IMG/VR virus record: IMGVR_UViG_3300020182_000152
Span: 1 to 27,465 of that record
Direction: 5' to 3' (one strand)
Length of the DNA: 27,465 bases
DNA from: a virus
Positions 16,028 to 23,540 of the stretch are shown piece by piece; the first letter of the stretch is position 1, and every line of letters starts with the position of its first letter. The notes beneath the pieces are model-generated. The model was not told where the DNA came from and ran no database searches. It saw nothing but the letters and a program-made list of their open reading frames with translations. A program made the position numbers and the translations under genes.

Positions 16028-16641
16028 TACTTAAAATGACCTCCTCCTAGCCAAAGTACAAATGATTTTCTAGTACCTGAAGTAACTGGGGTTACTCTAT
16101 GCATTAGATAAGATGGGAATATTACTACATTACCTTTACCACGTGGTGCAGTATATGGAGACTGACCACCTGGCCAAATTTGTAAATCACCACCTTCATA
16201 TTCATCTGAATCAGATAATTGGACTGTAACAGAAATTTTACGGAATTTCATAAAACCTTCAGTTCCAATATCCATATGCCAATCGTAATGCCCTTTATTA
16301 GTACCATAATACTCCGTATACTGAATATTTTCTGGCATATTGTGGATATCAAAATGGAACATTTCATCATTAGCAATTTTAGCTAACATACCAATTTTAT
16401 CATAAATCCATTTAGTTTCATCACTAAACGGAACCCATTTAATCATAGAATTACGTGATTCTAAACCCTCACCTTCTGCTTGGTTTCCAGATTCAGTTAC
16501 CCCAGCTTGTGAGGGAATTTCTTGTACTTGTTGTTCGAGAGTTTTTAATTCTTCTGGGGTAAAACCTTCCTCAAACCAATAATAATTACTTTGATTGACA
16601 TATTTGTCAAAATCTAATGGAAAAGAATAAAGTGTCTCCAT
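16027..16641 (-). CDS. 2-oxoglutarate/Fe(II)-dependent dioxygenase, prolyl-hydroxylase-like, 204 aa
   Basis: A single-domain oxygenase of the usual size for phage members. The iron and 2OG ligands are visible: GHYDWHMDIG (His122, Asp124), then GGDLQIWPGG (about 150-159), GNVVIFPSYLMHRVTPV (His181) and SGTRKSFVLWLGGG (Arg191 to bind the 2OG carboxylate). The H-x-D...H-x9-R spacing and HRVTPVTSGTR wording resemble the PKHD/prolyl-4-hydroxylase-like group found in T4-like phages. It would hydroxylate a protein side chain with O2, Fe(II) and 2OG, releasing succinate and CO2. It lies six bases after the 775-aa lysyl-hydroxylase-like gene and within a few kilobases of collagen-like fibres, so a Pro or other residue in those fibres is a reasonable target. 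Free-amino-acid or other substrates cannot be excluded. Confidence 0.85.
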   Translation of the reverse strand: METLYSFPLDFDKYVNQSNYYWFEEGFTPEELKTLEQQVQEIPSQAGVTESGNQAEGEGLESRNSMIKWVPFSDETKWIYDKIGMLAKIANDEMFHFDIHNMPENIQYTEYYGTNKGHYDWHMDIGTEGFMKFRKISVTVQLSDSDEYEGGDLQIWPGGQSPYTAPRGKGNVVIFPSYLMHRVTPVTSGTRKSFVLWLGGGHFK

Positions 16642-16647
16642 ATTTTT

Positions 16648-18975
16648 TTATTTTTTATTTGTAAATGATACTAATATATAACGTGTTCCTGTTTCTACTG
16701 GTCTACCTCCGTGTAAATGAGTAATGTTTCCGGGGTGAGCCATAGCATATCCTTTTTTACGTGGTTGTACTGTAGTTTTATATTTTGGGAGGAATGTACC
16801 TCCACCTTTAAATTCATTATTTAATCTAACATTCAATGTAATAACAGAACTATCATGATGCAAGTCTAAGCTGCCTTGGTTTTCTGTATCGTATTTAGCT
16901 ATAAAGTTTTCACTGGTTAGATTACCCCAACCATCACCTTGTAATTCCCAAAACCAAGTCCAGATAGGATAAACAAATTCCTCTAATACTCTTTGATAAA
17001 TGTCTTGCATACCTAAACTTTCCATAGTTTGGTCGGTTGTAGGGTAAAATTCATGTCTATCAGTAATCCACTCGTTTTGTTCAGCTAAGTCAATAATTTC
17101 ATTACAGAATTTTTCTGTAAATAATGGGAATTCTATTACGTTAGAAGCAATTTCATCTACCATCAAACGATATTGGCCTTTTAATAATGCTGGGTTGATG
17201 TATTCTTTGCACCATTCCTCCCAGTTAGATACTTTTTTAATAGATGGGGTTATACCTTGGATATTAAATGTAGATAATTGGTCTGCTATATAAAATGTTA
17301 AACCAGGGCTATCTTTTTGAATATAATGGTTTATTATAGGAGCTGCTGCTTTTAAACGGGTTTTTCCTGAGTATTCAGCTAGGATATCTTGGCGATGTGT
17401 CATACCAAATGTAATAGAAAGGAATTCATCAAAAGCAAACATTTCACTTTTATATTGTTCCATATATTCCTCTACTAAAATTTGAACACCTCTTTTAGAT
17501 AAAATATAAGCGTGAGAATTATAAGTATAATCAGGTTCTACCCATCCATCTAAACCTTCTATTGGTTTTTCTAATGAAGCCTCTAAAGCATTACGTCCTA
17601 AATAAATTAAGTCGTACCCTCTATTTAATAATTCCTCAACTTGAGCCCAGTCTACTGGGGTGTCCTCATAGAAGTCTTCTTCTAAAATTAAAGTAGTTTC
17701 TAAACCCCTGCGATATGAATCTACCCAAGTATCTACGTGAGATAAACCACAGCCTAATTCACCTTCCATTACATCACGTTTCCACCATTTATTACTACCC
17801 TCAATATTCCATCTAGAATGTTTAGCTACACCAAATTTATCCCAATCTTCTTGAGACATTTTACGAGCATCAAATCCGGGTTTGATAAAATATTCTGTAG
17901 GTGAGGGTAAAGTAATATTATTACATTTTTCTACTATCTCTGGGGTTTCTTGTAGTGCTAAAACGTAAAATAACTCTAAATTCATATGTGTTTTTGTTAT
18001 TAAAGAATTCCAATGTTTATTTACTCTGGAGTCCCATGTACATTCATCTAAATAATTAGGTACTTGATCCCAATCTATAACTTCAGTAGTATTTAAGGTA
18101 TCAAAACCATTTAATGTTTCTTTTAATCCTCCCCATTCCCATGTAATAGGTTGAACTTTATGTCCTAACATCTCTAAAGCAGTAATACAGAAAGTCTCCT
18201 CGTATGATGAGGGATAATACCAATAGGTACTCTCTGCCATTAATTCATATAGCTCATGTTGGGGTAATGTACCAAGGAATTCTATACCATCCAAATTATC
18301 TACTAAATCCTTAAAATAAATGTTGTAATATTCTAACCCATATTCTGGGGTAGATATTTTTAGTGTAGCCTTAGGGTTATTAGATTTAATATCACCCCAT
18401 TCTTGTAGAAGTTGAAATAATCCTCGTTCACAATGTGAGGTATAAATGTATTGATTTGGGTTTTTATTACCTATTTTAAATTTAGAAATATCTACTCCAT
18501 TACCTATAACTTGGATTTTATCTCTAGTTTCTGGGAATTGTTCTATAAATTTGTTTTTATGCCATTCTGTTAGACAGACTATAGATTTTAAGCGAGAATC
18601 TAATAAAAGTTCACGATGGTTTGGTAGTTCTTCGCCATTCCACCACGTGAAATAATCGGTATTATGTACCCAAAATATCGAATCGGTATACTCGATATCC
18701 TCAAATTCTTTAATGTAATGAATGTATGAAACCCCAATAATAGTATCTACAGAATCGACTTCATTTTTGAAATCTTGTGTGGGTCTATACATTACTCCAT
18801 CATAATCCCCATAAACTACCCCACCAACGACCCAAATATCCCAAATTGGATTTTGGGATTTAAGGGTTTTAGCTAAATTTATAATACATTGTTCTGTACC
18901 CCCTAAACCAATTTCGTCTATAGTTTCAGGTGAGTAAGGTGGGGAATAATATCCCGCGTATATAACTAATTTCAT
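16648..18975 (-). CDS. Three-domain collagen-modifying enzyme candidate: GT4, GT25 and lysyl-hydroxylase-like 2OG oxygenase, 775 aa
   Basis: Residues about 1-330 resemble a GT4 glycosyltransferase: GLGGTEQCIINLA, VIGNGVDISKF, and SSYEETFCITALEMLGHKVQ with the E-x7-E pattern (Glu259/Glu267). Residues about 350-555 match GT25, the family of collagen beta-galactosyltransferases and LPS enzymes: GELGCGLSHVDTWVD (405-419), LILEEDF (429-435), LIYLGRN, NSHAYILSKRG and AFDEFLS. Residues about 600-775 match the catalytic domain of procollagen lysyl hydroxylases (PLOD): LHHDSSVITLNVRLN (His706, Asp708), GGGTFLPKY, KKGYAMAHPGNITHLHGGRP (His755) and TGTRYILVSF (Arg765). The human version reads HHDAS...ALNVALN, HPGRLTHYHEG and GTRYIMVSF. 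It would hydroxylate lysine and add sugars to it. It lies directly downstream of the collagen-like fibre genes. Domain assignment is strong; substrate is inference. The GT4 domain is the least certain. Confidence 0.85.
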   Translation of the reverse strand: MKLVIYAGYYSPPYSPETIDEIGLGGTEQCIINLAKTLKSQNPIWDIWVVGGVVYGDYDGVMYRPTQDFKNEVDSVDTIIGVSYIHYIKEFEDIEYTDSIFWVHNTDYFTWWNGEELPNHRELLLDSRLKSIVCLTEWHKNKFIEQFPETRDKIQVIGNGVDISKFKIGNKNPNQYIYTSHCERGLFQLLQEWGDIKSNNPKATLKISTPEYGLEYYNIYFKDLVDNLDGIEFLGTLPQHELYELMAESTYWYYPSSYEETFCITALEMLGHKVQPITWEWGGLKETLNGFDTLNTTEVIDWDQVPNYLDECTWDSRVNKHWNSLITKTHMNLELFYVLALQETPEIVEKCNNITLPSPTEYFIKPGFDARKMSQEDWDKFGVAKHSRWNIEGSNKWWKRDVMEGELGCGLSHVDTWVDSYRRGLETTLILEEDFYEDTPVDWAQVEELLNRGYDLIYLGRNALEASLEKPIEGLDGWVEPDYTYNSHAYILSKRGVQILVEEYMEQYKSEMFAFDEFLSITFGMTHRQDILAEYSGKTRLKAAAPIINHYIQKDSPGLTFYIADQLSTFNIQGITPSIKKVSNWEEWCKEYINPALLKGQYRLMVDEIASNVIEFPLFTEKFCNEIIDLAEQNEWITDRHEFYPTTDQTMESLGMQDIYQRVLEEFVYPIWTWFWELQGDGWGNLTSENFIAKYDTENQGSLDLHHDSSVITLNVRLNNEFKGGGTFLPKYKTTVQPRKKGYAMAHPGNITHLHGGRPVETGTRYILVSFTNKK

Positions 18976-18993
18976 AACTTTTTACTAATTTAT

Positions 18994-19230
18994 TTAAGGT
19001 ATTTCACTTATATCTGGTTGATACCATTCATCAATTCTATTTGGAGAGTAAATCCAATCTTGAACGTCATTGGACTTTTCAAATTTTACTAGATAATCTG
19101 ATATTACATAGCTATGGTGAACTTCAATTATACATTCACTTCCACTTGTATTCCATACAGGAGAATACTCTAAATTATCAGAATGTACATTATATTGACT
19201 TACATTTAAAATATAATAAAATTGTGCCAT
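18994..19230 (-). CDS. Small unknown protein between the fibre and its modifying enzymes, 78 aa
   Basis: Begins MAQFYYILNVSQYNVHSD and ends PNRIDEWYQPDISEIP. It is rich in Tyr, Ser, Asp and Trp, acidic, without a signal peptide, membrane helix or cysteine pair (one Cys only). It looks like a compact beta-type protein. The gene is separated from the 1426-aa fibre by ten bases and from the 775-aa enzyme by about 18, so it belongs to the operon. Small genes next to fibre genes often encode assembly chaperones or tip proteins, but I see nothing that shows this here. Confidence 0.55.
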   Translation of the reverse strand: MAQFYYILNVSQYNVHSDNLEYSPVWNTSGSECIIEVHHSYVISDYLVKFEKSNDVQDWIYSPNRIDEWYQPDISEIP

Positions 19231-19240
19231 AATTCAAAAA

Positions 19241-22200
19241 TTAAAATCCATACGCTCCAAAACTCATTCCGCTTATAGAAACATTGGAGAGGTTATTATT
19301 GTATTGAGTAATAGTACCCCCATCATCAAAACTAACATTTGTAATTAAATTAGTAGTACTTATAGTTTGTGCTGCTTCTGCTCTTGTAGAATCATATAGA
19401 TTACTAACTACTGATGATGATAGTGTTTTATTATAAAAAGCCCACTCGTCTATTCTACCATTCCATGGGACAGTTGTTAAAGCATGTCTTTGAGCACCTA
19501 TAGCTAACCTTCCCATAGTATTATTAGTTCTAGTATTATTATTAGAGACTGCTACAGAAGTTAATTGTGAAGCATTCCAATAACATTTAAATGCATTTGA
19601 AGCTATAGTTTGGGATGCATCATAGGTAATTGTAAGCATACACATATTATCACTATTAACATTACCCCTATTTGTACTTAACCATTTATTTGAAGAAGAA
19701 GTACCAGTACCTGTAGCTGAGTTATTATCATGTAAAGCCCACTGAGCATCAAAGTTTGTAGCGTTAGTTCTTATTCTCATTATAAGTCTATTAGAACTTT
19801 GGTTGTATTGTAAGAATGTACGATTATTAGTACCAGAAGTAGTATTATTAAAATCCCATACAGTACGATTTGCTGCTGATGTTTGGTCCATTCTAACATA
19901 TACTCTAATACTCCAATCAAAATTAGTTAGATTATCGTAAGAGCCATTCATAGTAGCTGTAACATTATCATTAGTACCATCAAAATCGCCGTAGTAATAA
20001 TTTTTATATGCTTGTTCTGCACTTGTAATTAAACCATTTGTAAAATCTAAAGCGGTAGAATAACCTGCTTGGTCTTTTAATCCATATATTGTAGGGGATG
20101 TTGAAACACCTGGATAAGTAGCTTGTGATTGACCTGGGTTACCTTTAGGGCCAATTAAACCAATAGGACCTTCAGGACCTTGAGGTGAAGGACCAATAGG
20201 ACCAATAGGACCAATAGCACCAATAGGACCAATGGCACCTGTAGCACCTGATGGACCAATGTTACCAATTAGACCTTCAGGACCTTGTGGACCATTTGGA
20301 CCTTGTGGACCATTTGGACCTTGAGGACCAATAGCACCTTGTACACCTATAGGACCTTTAGCACCTGTTCTACCTTTAGGACCAATAGCACCTATAGCAC
20401 CAGCTGGACCTTGAGGTCCTCTAGCACCTGGGGCTCCTTGAACATTAGCTGGACCAATAGGACCGATACTACCTTTAGGACCAATTAAACCTTCAGGACC
20501 TATAGGACCTTTAGGACCTTGTGGTCCTAACGGACCAATTGATGCTGTAGGACCTTTAGGACCTATTAAACCTTCAGGACCTTGAGGACCTAATGGACCA
20601 ATTGGACCAATAGGACCTTCAGGACCTTTAGCACCAATATCTGGTGTATTACCTTTAGGACCAATTAAACCTTCAGGACCTCTTGGACCTTTAGGACCAA
20701 TAGGACCTTTAGGACCAATTAAACCTCTAGCACCAATACCAGCATCTGTACCTCTAGGACCTATTAAACCTTCGGGACCTTGTGGACCTAAAGGACCTAA
20801 TGGACCAATAAGACCTTGAGGACCTATAGGACCATTTACATTTTCTATACCTCTATCACCTATTAAACCTTCAGGACCTTGTGGGCCTAATGGACCTTGT
20901 GGGCCTATATTTCCTTGTGGACCAATAGCACCGATAGCACCAGCGGGACCTTGAGGACCTTCAGGACCAATAGCACCTTTAGGACCTATATTACCTATAC
21001 CACCTGTTCTACCTTTAGGACCAATAGCACCTATAGCACCTATTGGACCTTTATTACCTATCAAACCTTCAGGACCTTGGGGACCTAATGGACCAATTGG
21101 GCCAATATTACCTTCAGGACCTTTAGGACCAATATCAGGTGTATTACCTTTAGGACCTATTAAACCTTCAGGACCTTGTGGTCCTAATGGACCAATATTA
21201 CCTTGTGGACCTATTGGGCCAATAGCACCTTGTGGTGCCGCAGGACCTATATTACCAATTAGACCTTCAGGACCTTGCGGTCCTATAAGACCTTCAGGAC
21301 CAATAGGACCTTGTGGACCAATAGCTCCTTGATTACCCGATATACCTTTAGTACCTATGGGACCTGTTACTCCTTTAGGGCCTTTATTACCTCTAGGACC
21401 TTCGGGACCTTGTGGTCCTAATGGACCAATTGCGCCTGCAGGGCCCTGTGGTCCCAGTGGACCTATAATACCTTTAGGTCCTATATTACCTATACCACCT
21501 GTTCTACCTTTAGGACCAATAGCACCTATAGCGCCCGATGGACCTTTATTACCAATAAGACCTTCAGGACCTTGTGGGCCTAATGGGCCAATAGGACCAA
21601 TGTTACCTTCAGGGCCTTTAGGACCAATATCTGGTGTATTACCTTTAGGACCTTGAGGACCAAGTGGTCCTATAGCACCATTATCTCCTCTAGGACCTTG
21701 AGGACCTTGAATTCCTTGATCGCCTGAGGTGTAAATTTCGTCTGTGTGTTGGTACCATGTAGAACCTGATGATTCTGATGGTTTTTTCCAAAATACTGTT
21801 AAACCGTCACCACCACTATATTCTTGTTGATAAACTACAATATTATAACTAGTACCTGCTGTTAATGAAATAGTACCAGTTGTAGTACCTAAAGCGCTTC
21901 TACCTCTACCACCATAAAAAGAAGCAACAATAGTACTTCCAATTTTCAATTGAACAGAATCATCAGATTCTGCTGTAAAGGTGTACGTACCAGTTTCTGT
22001 TGGTCTAAATATACCTGTTACTCTGGTTGAAAAATATGCTCCAGAATTAGGGACTGTAATTCCTAAGGATTCAAGTAGGGCTGTAGTAGTCCAATTTAAA
22101 GCATTAGTTGTATTATTTAAGTCACTAACTACTGAATCTGTAAATGATGTATTTGATAGGTTTACATTAAAGAATGATTCAAAATCTGAAGCATTACCTG

Positions 22201-23521
22201 GGTAATTTGAATATTGAGAAGTATTACCATTACCATTATGAGTAGAGAAAGTTTCTATTAATACACTACCTTCAATTTCATTTGGTTGACCTTTAGGACC
22301 TATAAGACCTTCAATACCTTTAGGACCTTGTGGGCCTAATGGACCAATAGCACCTTGTGGGGCTGCTGGACCAATAGGACCAATAGCACCTTGGGCTACA
22401 TCTTCACCAATAAGACCTATAGGACCTTGTGGTCCTAATGGACCGATAGGACCTTTAGGACCTTGTGGACCTAATGGACCAATTGCACCTTGTGGGGCAG
22501 CTGGGCCTATATTACCTATTAAACCTTCAGGGCCTTGAGGACCTTGGGGACCTAATGGACCAATAGCACCTATAGGACCAATAGGTCCGTTTACAGCTTC
22601 TACACCAATAGCACCAATCCCCCCTGTTAGGCCTTTATCACCTATAAGACCTTCAGGACCTTGTGGTCCTAATGGACCAATTGCACCTTGTACGTTTGCA
22701 TCTCCTCTAGGACCAATTGCACCTTGTACGTTTGCATCCCCTCTAGGACCAATATCACCTCTAGAGCCTATAAGACCTTCAGGACCAATAGGACCTTGTG
22801 GGCCTAAGGGACCAATATTACCTTTTTCTGCTGCGTTACCTATATTACCAATTAAACCTTCAGGACCAATATTACCTCTAGGACCTTCAGGGCCTTGTGG
22901 ACCTAATGGACCAATTGCACCTTGTACATTTGCATCCCCTCTAGGACCAATAGCACCTTGTGGAGCATCAGCACCTATATTACCTATTAAACCTTCAGGA
23001 CCTTGTGGTCCTATAGGACCTTCATTACCTTTTATACCTTGAGGACCTTTAGGACCTGTTACATTAGCAGGACCTTTAGGGCCTATAGCACCTTGAGGTG
23101 CAGCATCTCCAATTAAACCTTCAGGACCTTGTGGTCCTATAGGACCTTCATTACCCTTTATAACTGTAATTCCTTTAGGTCCTTGTAAACCTCTAGGGCC
23201 CCGATCACCTTGTGGTCCTTGTAATTCTATTTTACCTGAACCACTATCACCTACTGCAATACTATTTGTATTAGAATCAAATATTACAGCACCTGTAGGT
23301 GGGTTAGCAGGGGCTCCAGCTTGGGTAGGTAAAATAATAGTAGCATCGTTACTAACATTTAATGTTTTAGTATCGGAGTCCTTCATTTCCATTAAGGAAT
23401 CTCCTCTTTCATTAGTAACTTCAACTACAGAACCACTAATAGTATAAATAATTTTACTACCGTTTCCGTTATCGAACTCTACACTACCTGAGGAAGGTAT
23501 TATTTTAACGCTTTTAGCCAT
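19241..23521 (-). CDS. Collagen-like tail fibre with internal PA14-like and C-terminal LamG-like domains, 1426 aa
   Basis: Residues 1-100 form an N-terminal domain ([16 protein letters not shown], ... [15 protein letters not shown]) that parallels the 949-aa fibre and probably anchors it to the virion or starts trimers. Residues about 101-412 and 600-1130 are Gly-X-Y collagen repeats, mostly GPx, [17 protein letters not shown] and GPKG. They are broken at fixed phrases such as GDANVQG, GPAAPQG and GNTPDIG. Residues about 418-600 show a PA14-like carbohydrate-binding fold: [53 protein letters not shown]. Residues about 1160-1380 look LamG/concanavalin-like: [52 protein letters not shown]. It is likely a receptor-binding or adhesive fibre. 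No signal peptide or anchor is present, so it is not a host surface protein. Confidence 0.85.
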   Translation of the reverse strand: MAKSVKIIPSSGSVEFDNGNGSKIIYTISGSVVEVTNERGDSLMEMKDSDTKTLNVSNDATIILPTQAGAPANPPTGAVIFDSNTNSIAVGDSGSGKIELQGPQGDRGPRGLQGPKGITVIKGNEGPIGPQGPEGLIGDAAPQGAIGPKGPANVTGPKGPQGIKGNEGPIGPQGPEGLIGNIGADAPQGAIGPRGDANVQGAIGPLGPQGPEGPRGNIGPEGLIGNIGNAAEKGNIGPLGPQGPIGPEGLIGSRGDIGPRGDANVQGAIGPRGDANVQGAIGPLGPQGPEGLIGDKGLTGGIGAIGVEAVNGPIGPIGAIGPLGPQGPQGPEGLIGNIGPAAPQGAIGPLGPQGPKGPIGPLGPQGPIGLIGEDVAQGAIGPIGPAAPQGAIGPLGPQGPKGIEGLIGPKGQPNEIEGSVLIETFSTHNGNGNTSQYSNYPGNASDFESFFNVNLSNTSFTDSVVSDLNNTTNALNWTTTALLESLGITVPNSGAYFSTRVTGIFRPTETGTYTFTAESDDSVQLKIGSTIVASFYGGRGRSALGTTTGTISLTAGTSYNIVVYQQEYSGGDGLTVFWKKPSESSGSTWYQHTDEIYTSGDQGIQGPQGPRGDNGAIGPLGPQGPKGNTPDIGPKGPEGNIGPIGPLGPQGPEGLIGNKGPSGAIGAIGPKGRTGGIGNIGPKGIIGPLGPQGPAGAIGPLGPQGPEGPRGNKGPKGVTGPIGTKGISGNQGAIGPQGPIGPEGLIGPQGPEGLIGNIGPAAPQGAIGPIGPQGNIGPLGPQGPEGLIGPKGNTPDIGPKGPEGNIGPIGPLGPQGPEGLIGNKGPIGAIGAIGPKGRTGGIGNIGPKGAIGPEGPQGPAGAIGAIGPQGNIGPQGPLGPQGPEGLIGDRGIENVNGPIGPQGLIGPLGPLGPQGPEGLIGPRGTDAGIGARGLIGPKGPIGPKGPRGPEGLIGPKGNTPDIGAKGPEGPIGPIGPLGPQGPEGLIGPKGPTASIGPLGPQGPKGPIGPEGLIGPKGSIGPIGPANVQGAPGARGPQGPAGAIGAIGPKGRTGAKGPIGVQGAIGPQGPNGPQGPNGPQGPEGLIGNIGPSGATGAIGPIGAIGPIGPIGPSPQGPEGPIGLIGPKGNPGQSQATYPGVSTSPTIYGLKDQAGYSTALDFTNGLITSAEQAYKNYYYGDFDGTNDNVTATMNGSYDNLTNFDWSIRVYVRMDQTSAANRTVWDFNNTTSGTNNRTFLQYNQSSNRLIMRIRTNATNFDAQWALHDNNSATGTGTSSSNKWLSTNRGNVNSDNMCMLTITYDASQTIASNAFKCYWNASQLTSVAVSNNNTRTNNTMGRLAIGAQRHALTTVPWNGRIDEWAFYNKTLSSSVVSNLYDSTRAEAAQTISTTNLITNVSFDDGGTITQYNNNLSNVSISGMSFGAYGF
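19384..20044 (-). other. LamG-like jelly-roll domain of the 1426-aa fibre
   Basis: Codes for residues about 1160-1380. The N-terminal [10 protein letters not shown], central [11 protein letters not shown] and [11 protein letters not shown], and terminal [10 protein letters not shown] ... [16 protein letters not shown] segments follow the usual LamG order, ending in the (G-x-I-D-E-x-x-x-Y-N-x-x-L-S) signature. Such domains bind glycans or proteins. Confidence 0.7.
20986..21157 (-). repeat. 172-base internal direct repeat, copy 2
   Basis: Nearly the same sequence as 21481-21652, offset by exactly 495 bases (165 codons). It codes the shared phrase running from [13 protein letters not shown] to [13 protein letters not shown]. 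This points to a segment duplication inside the collagen tract. Confidence 0.85.
21481..21652 (-). repeat. 172-base internal direct repeat, copy 1
   Basis: Partner of 20986-21157, with scattered third-position differences and a few codon changes (for example the triplet after GNKG is GPS here and GPI in copy 2). Confidence 0.85.
21725..22270 (-). other. PA14-like domain inserted between the two collagen tracts
   Basis: Codes for residues about 418-600 of the 1426-aa fibre. The [13 protein letters not shown] start, [50 protein letters not shown] and [10 protein letters not shown] fit the PA14 beta-barrel, which binds sugars in adhesins, toxins and enzymes. The codons here lack the 9-base repeat of the flanks. 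Confidence 0.75.
22286..23221 (-). repeat. First collagen-like (Gly-X-Y)n tract of the 1426-aa fibre
   Basis: About 312 residues of Gly-X-Y triplets, repeatedly [13 protein letters not shown] and [17 protein letters not shown] occurs three times and GPAAPQG-type breaks several times. Confidence 0.9.
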
Positions 23522-23540
23522 TTATATGGATATCTATTTA

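Larger units (their letters stand above)
20132..21724 (-). repeat. Second collagen-like (Gly-X-Y)n tract of the 1426-aa fibre
   Basis: About 530 residues of Gly-X-Y triplets, with Pro almost always at X and Ile, Gln, Lys, Glu, Leu or Arg at Y. The DNA is a degenerate 9-base repeat built on sense GGT/GGA CCN units. Interruptions such as GNTPDIG keep the spacing as G-x5-G, that is, one missing Gly. Confidence 0.9.

Noticed and set aside
21357-21656. Plus-strand 99-aa Pro/Gly-rich open frame in the collagen tract
   Set aside because: It is the antisense of GGN-CCN codons, which also read as Gly-Pro. It has no separate start context, and similar shadows occur at 20285 and 20897.
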